Below the pieces are notes generated by a model. The model was not told the origin of the DNA and made no database searches. It worked only from the letters and a program-made list of their open reading frames with translations. The position numbers and the translations under genes were made by a program. Of a DNA stretch of 8,746 nucleotides, positions 7,401 to 8,746 are shown one piece after another; the stretch's first letter is position 1, and every line of letters starts with the position of its first letter. The stretch comes from Ruminiclostridium sp. GTDB taxonomy: Bacteria; Bacillota_A; Clostridia; Oscillospirales; Ruminococcaceae. Where the stretch lies: assembly GCA_017550775.1 (NCBI GenBank), contig JAFZOA010000302.1:1-8746 (forward strand), read 5' to 3'.

Positions 7401-8746
7401 TGCATTGTCGCTTGTGAACTTTGACGCAACATTGTAATCTGTGTTTGCGCTGTTGGTGAACACACCGGGGGTCTGCATGGTCACGCCTATGTTGGCAGAA
7501 CTGCCGAGAGTGTCAACAATATTGGCACTGCCCTGATACAAGCGAAGGTTACATGGTGTATCACCATTTAAATTACCGCTTATGACGGGATTTCCTGAAA
7601 GATTAAAGGCATCGCTTGAATTTTGAGAATAAATCATTACAGCCCCATTACCCGTATTTTCTGAAATAGTTCCGCCAGTTATATTTAAGGTATCATTATA
7701 TTGACCCGATGCGAGCCGGATTCCCGATCCGCTTGTCCTGCACGTATTATGTTTGATTTCTCCTCCATTTATCGTGCATACGGCCGATCCAAAACCATAG
7801 GTACTATCACCCGTAATTTCTATACCGGCACCGAATTGACCTGCGTTACCAATGATAGCTCCTCCATTCATCGTAAAACGACCCGTCGAGCTTCCGTCAC
7901 CGGTAAGCTGTACTCCACCACCCGTATACCAATCTTCTTTTTTTCCGTTTCCGATGATGGTACCCCCATTCATGGTGAAGCTTCCACCTTTTACATATAC
8001 ACCTCCTCCGACAGTACGACCGCTACATCCGGTTCCTGTTCCGCCGGTTATGTAGCCGCCTGTGAAAGTATCGCTGCCTGACCCAACAGTTGCAAGACCG
8101 TTGCTGCCAATACTGTAATTATGAATCGTTGTTGTGTTACTGTCGTTGAGTGTCAGATTTGCACCGCTGCCGACACTTATAACACTTCCGCTTCCGGTCA
8201 TCTTGATACCGTAACCGTTAAGGTCAAGTGTCTTTGTGCCGGTGACTGTGATAGTGCTGCTTGTCGTCACATCATCAAGCAGTGTGAGAGTAGAGGCGTT
8301 TGTCCATGCCGAAAGTGCGTCTGATAAAGAACTGTAGCCTGTAGTTGTGCTGCCGTCGGTTACAGTTGCGGCAACATAATTCTTACCTGACATATAGATT
8401 TCAGAAAGCTGTATATTATAACCTTGAAAATCAGCCCCTCTGTATTCTTCATTAGCATCGGTGATCACATACTTGAAATCTTTGTAAGCATCTTTATTAT
8501 CAAAAGAAAACTTATAAGCAGTGTTATTTTCTGCTCCCATCGTGCTGTCATCAGTTACTGATGTAATTATAGTCCATTCATTGGAAGAATTTTTTCCGTA
8601 TAACTCCCAGGATTTTGGATTCCTATTTGGGTATAGACCTGTATCGGCAGCTGTTCTCAAATAGATAGCAGTAGGAACAATAGGAGTGTTATAGCTGAAT
8701 TCAACATAGGACAGTTTCCACGATGTAGCCGATTTTAGATTTGTTC
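4410..8746 (-). CDS. Giant multidomain cell-surface protein (adhesin-like), 5' partial
   Basis: The frame stays open to the right edge, so the TTG at 8660 is not the real start; the signal peptide lies outside. Counting from that TTG: 1-92 (with about 28 more residues upstream) is a discoidin/F5-8C-like domain (NRNPKSWELYGKN). Residues 93-433 are a beta-helix region with recurring NGGxIxGN motifs. Residues 440-697 are Ig/MBG-like domains with two YDGTA motifs. Three InlB B-repeats (Flg_new type) occupy 698-767, 768-830 and 831-893, two with GYxFxGW and ending AQW. Residues 894-1115 are Thr-rich, then an Asp-rich 17-residue tandem repeat. About 1116-1250 is helical and coiled-coil-like. Residues 1285-1377 are a beta domain (TFKTDRFSKMVIAG) of a kind often next to the membrane in clostridial surface proteins. 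A membrane helix (1378-1401) and KRRKKEEEKE tail finish it. There is no LPxTG motif. It is probably an adhesin or carbohydrate binder; its ligand is unknown. Confidence 0.9.
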   Translation of the reverse strand, partial: TNLKSATSWKLSYVEFSYNTPIVPTAIYLRTAADTGLYPNRNPKSWELYGKNSSNEWTIITSVTDDSTMGAENNTAYKFSFDNKDAYKDFKYVITDANEEYRGADFQGYNIQLSEIYMSGKNYVAATVTDGSTTTGYSSLSDALSAWTNASTLTLLDDVTTSSTITVTGTKTLDLNGYGIKMTGSGSVISVGSGANLTLNDSNTTTIHNYSIGSNGLATVGSGSDTFTGGYITGGTGTGCSGRTVGGGVYVKGGSFTMNGGTIIGNGKKEDWYTGGGVQLTGDGSSTGRFTMNGGAIIGNAGQFGAGIEITGDSTYGFGSAVCTINGGEIKHNTCRTSGSGIRLASGQYNDTLNITGGTISENTGNGAVMIYSQNSSDAFNLSGNPVISGNLNGDTPCNLRLYQGSANIVDTLGSSANIGVTMQTPGVFTNSANTDYNVASKFTSDNAEYSVLKNADGQLYLGNHTHTWTYSASGDTITATCTGTGTCDITPKPTVTISAEGKTYDGTAVTATVTKSDNWTTENGLTGPGTIIYSPANSANAGTYTASVTVGTGTGAATAQVQFTISPKTVSAPTITLSPESYTYDGTAKKPTVTVADGTTTIDATEYTVSYSDNTNAGTATVTITDKDGGNYTVSGSKTFTINKASQSAPVVSSTNETIEGKADGTITGVTTAMEYKLSTTTVYTAVTGTTITGLAAGTYNVRYAEDANHEASPAADVVINTGSKLTVQFDADGGTPEPAAQQLTYGQKVTKPETDPTKTGYTFKFWSADRETEYDFSTELTANITLKAIYDVNKYKLYFDYAGGGSAEYNVEYGEKLTDYIPTISQEGYTFLGWDKEIPETMPANDLSFTAQWKINQYTITFNTNGGTEIAPITQDYGTAITAPAIPTRPGYHFTGWSPAIPETMPAYDLTVNAQWSSNTPIYVPTPVVTTEATTTTTTAEEEDITSETVDSDDDTTTTPVDDDTDDNTDGDDTTNSVDNDTDDDTDGDDTTNPADNDTDGDTDGDDTTNHVDNDSGDDTSGDDTTNPADNDADGDDTTNHVDNDTGDDTDGDDTTNPADNDSSNDTGSDDTTNPVDNDTGDDTSGDDTTNPVDNDTGDDTSGDDTTNPVDNDTGDDTGGDDTANPADNDTGDDTTAPIDSDNNIFEGVETLEEAKEIAVEKAMDMVHDCDGKEIHMIIERFREKIEDGSVQTIEELEDMFKELSYEVKVQKKVQSAIMNIQSDMDSFEKNMNYTPESLNFLKEKHTELIVKLENASSEEEAEMLIEQWKQSLSEIRVFRIENKEGTYFLMTSTNGIKSDASVSVQSCELSEKEKEMIAGYLAQNNYTVMTILDVTVRNYDEGGEYSVTIQLPPDAPVGGKYTVICIGENGETKYLDAKYNTDGTITFKTDRFSKMVIAGKQGIPIWYGIGAFLLVALISWFILLFGKRRKKEEEKEVLNYG
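4425..4435 (-). promoter_or_regulatory. Strong ribosome binding site inside the surface-protein gene
   Basis: AAAAGGAGGTG on the minus strand sits 7 bases before the ATG at 4417 and inside the last codons of the surface-protein gene. It fixes the start of the acidic membrane protein and implies coupled translation. Confidence 0.88.
5329..5876 (-). repeat. 51-bp coding minisatellite (Asp/Thr-rich 17-residue repeat)
   Basis: The phase mark GGATTTG or its variants recurs at 5361, 5412, 5463, 5514, 5565, 5616, 5655, 5706, 5757, 5808 and 5859. All steps are exactly 51 bases except one of 39 (5616-5655), which drops four residues in frame. The encoded unit is TTNPVDNDTGDDTSGDD with Asp-heavy variation. 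Units starting at 5412 and 5463 differ at one base of 51, and the one at 5361 differs from them at three or four. Units at higher coordinates (the protein's N-terminal side) are more diverged, and NHV and NPA forms alternate there. The region would be an extended, strongly negative spacer on the cell surface, possibly able to bind calcium. Confidence 0.93.

Noticed and set aside
7700..8330. Small + strand frames (60-130 residues) opposite the beta-helix region
   Set aside because: They have no ribosome binding site or recognisable domain, and the opposite frame is continuous with a clear repeat structure.

Overview
The window looks like a piece of a low-to-moderate G+C Gram-positive chromosome, probably a gut or rumen clostridium of the Ruminococcus/Oscillospiraceae type. 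This is inferred from strong AGGAGG-type Shine-Dalgarno sites, a DUF6809-like small protein, a BspA-type leucine-rich-repeat remnant, and a very large mosaic surface protein ending in a transmembrane anchor. No rRNA, tRNA, CRISPR array or intact mobile element was seen.

Left part (1-2100, mostly + strand). The window opens inside a secreted thermolysin-like (M4) zinc metallopeptidase gene whose 5' end is missing; it ends at 1256 and is followed by a hairpin near 1289-1330. Next, on the minus strand, is a short BspA-type (LRR_5) fragment (1430-1720) that keeps only the C-terminal end of such a protein and is probably a pseudogene. A self-contained 89-residue DUF6809-like gene follows (1797-2066), with a good ribosome binding site and a strong terminator (2071-2100).

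Middle (2101-2356). This non-coding stretch holds a 13-bp perfect inverted repeat whose loop carries a TATAAT box, forming an orphan promoter-like element. A second hairpin (2248-2291) probably terminates the minus-strand operon.

Right part (2357-8746, minus strand). Three genes are arranged as one operon, read from the right edge leftwards. The first is a giant cell-surface protein (more than 1440 residues visible, 5' end beyond the window). Its parts are a discoidin-like domain, a beta-helix region, Ig/MBG-like domains, three InlB B-repeats, an Asp/Thr-rich 17-residue tandem repeat, a helical stalk, a membrane-proximal beta domain and a C-terminal membrane anchor. The second is a bitopic membrane protein with an extremely acidic N-terminal tail and FN3-like outer domains; it overlaps the first gene by 8 bp. 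The third is an MscS-family mechanosensitive channel 15 bp further on. The tight coupling suggests that the surface protein, the acidic membrane protein and the channel are made together, perhaps as an envelope adhesion/tension module. That functional link is inference and is the most interesting point in the window.
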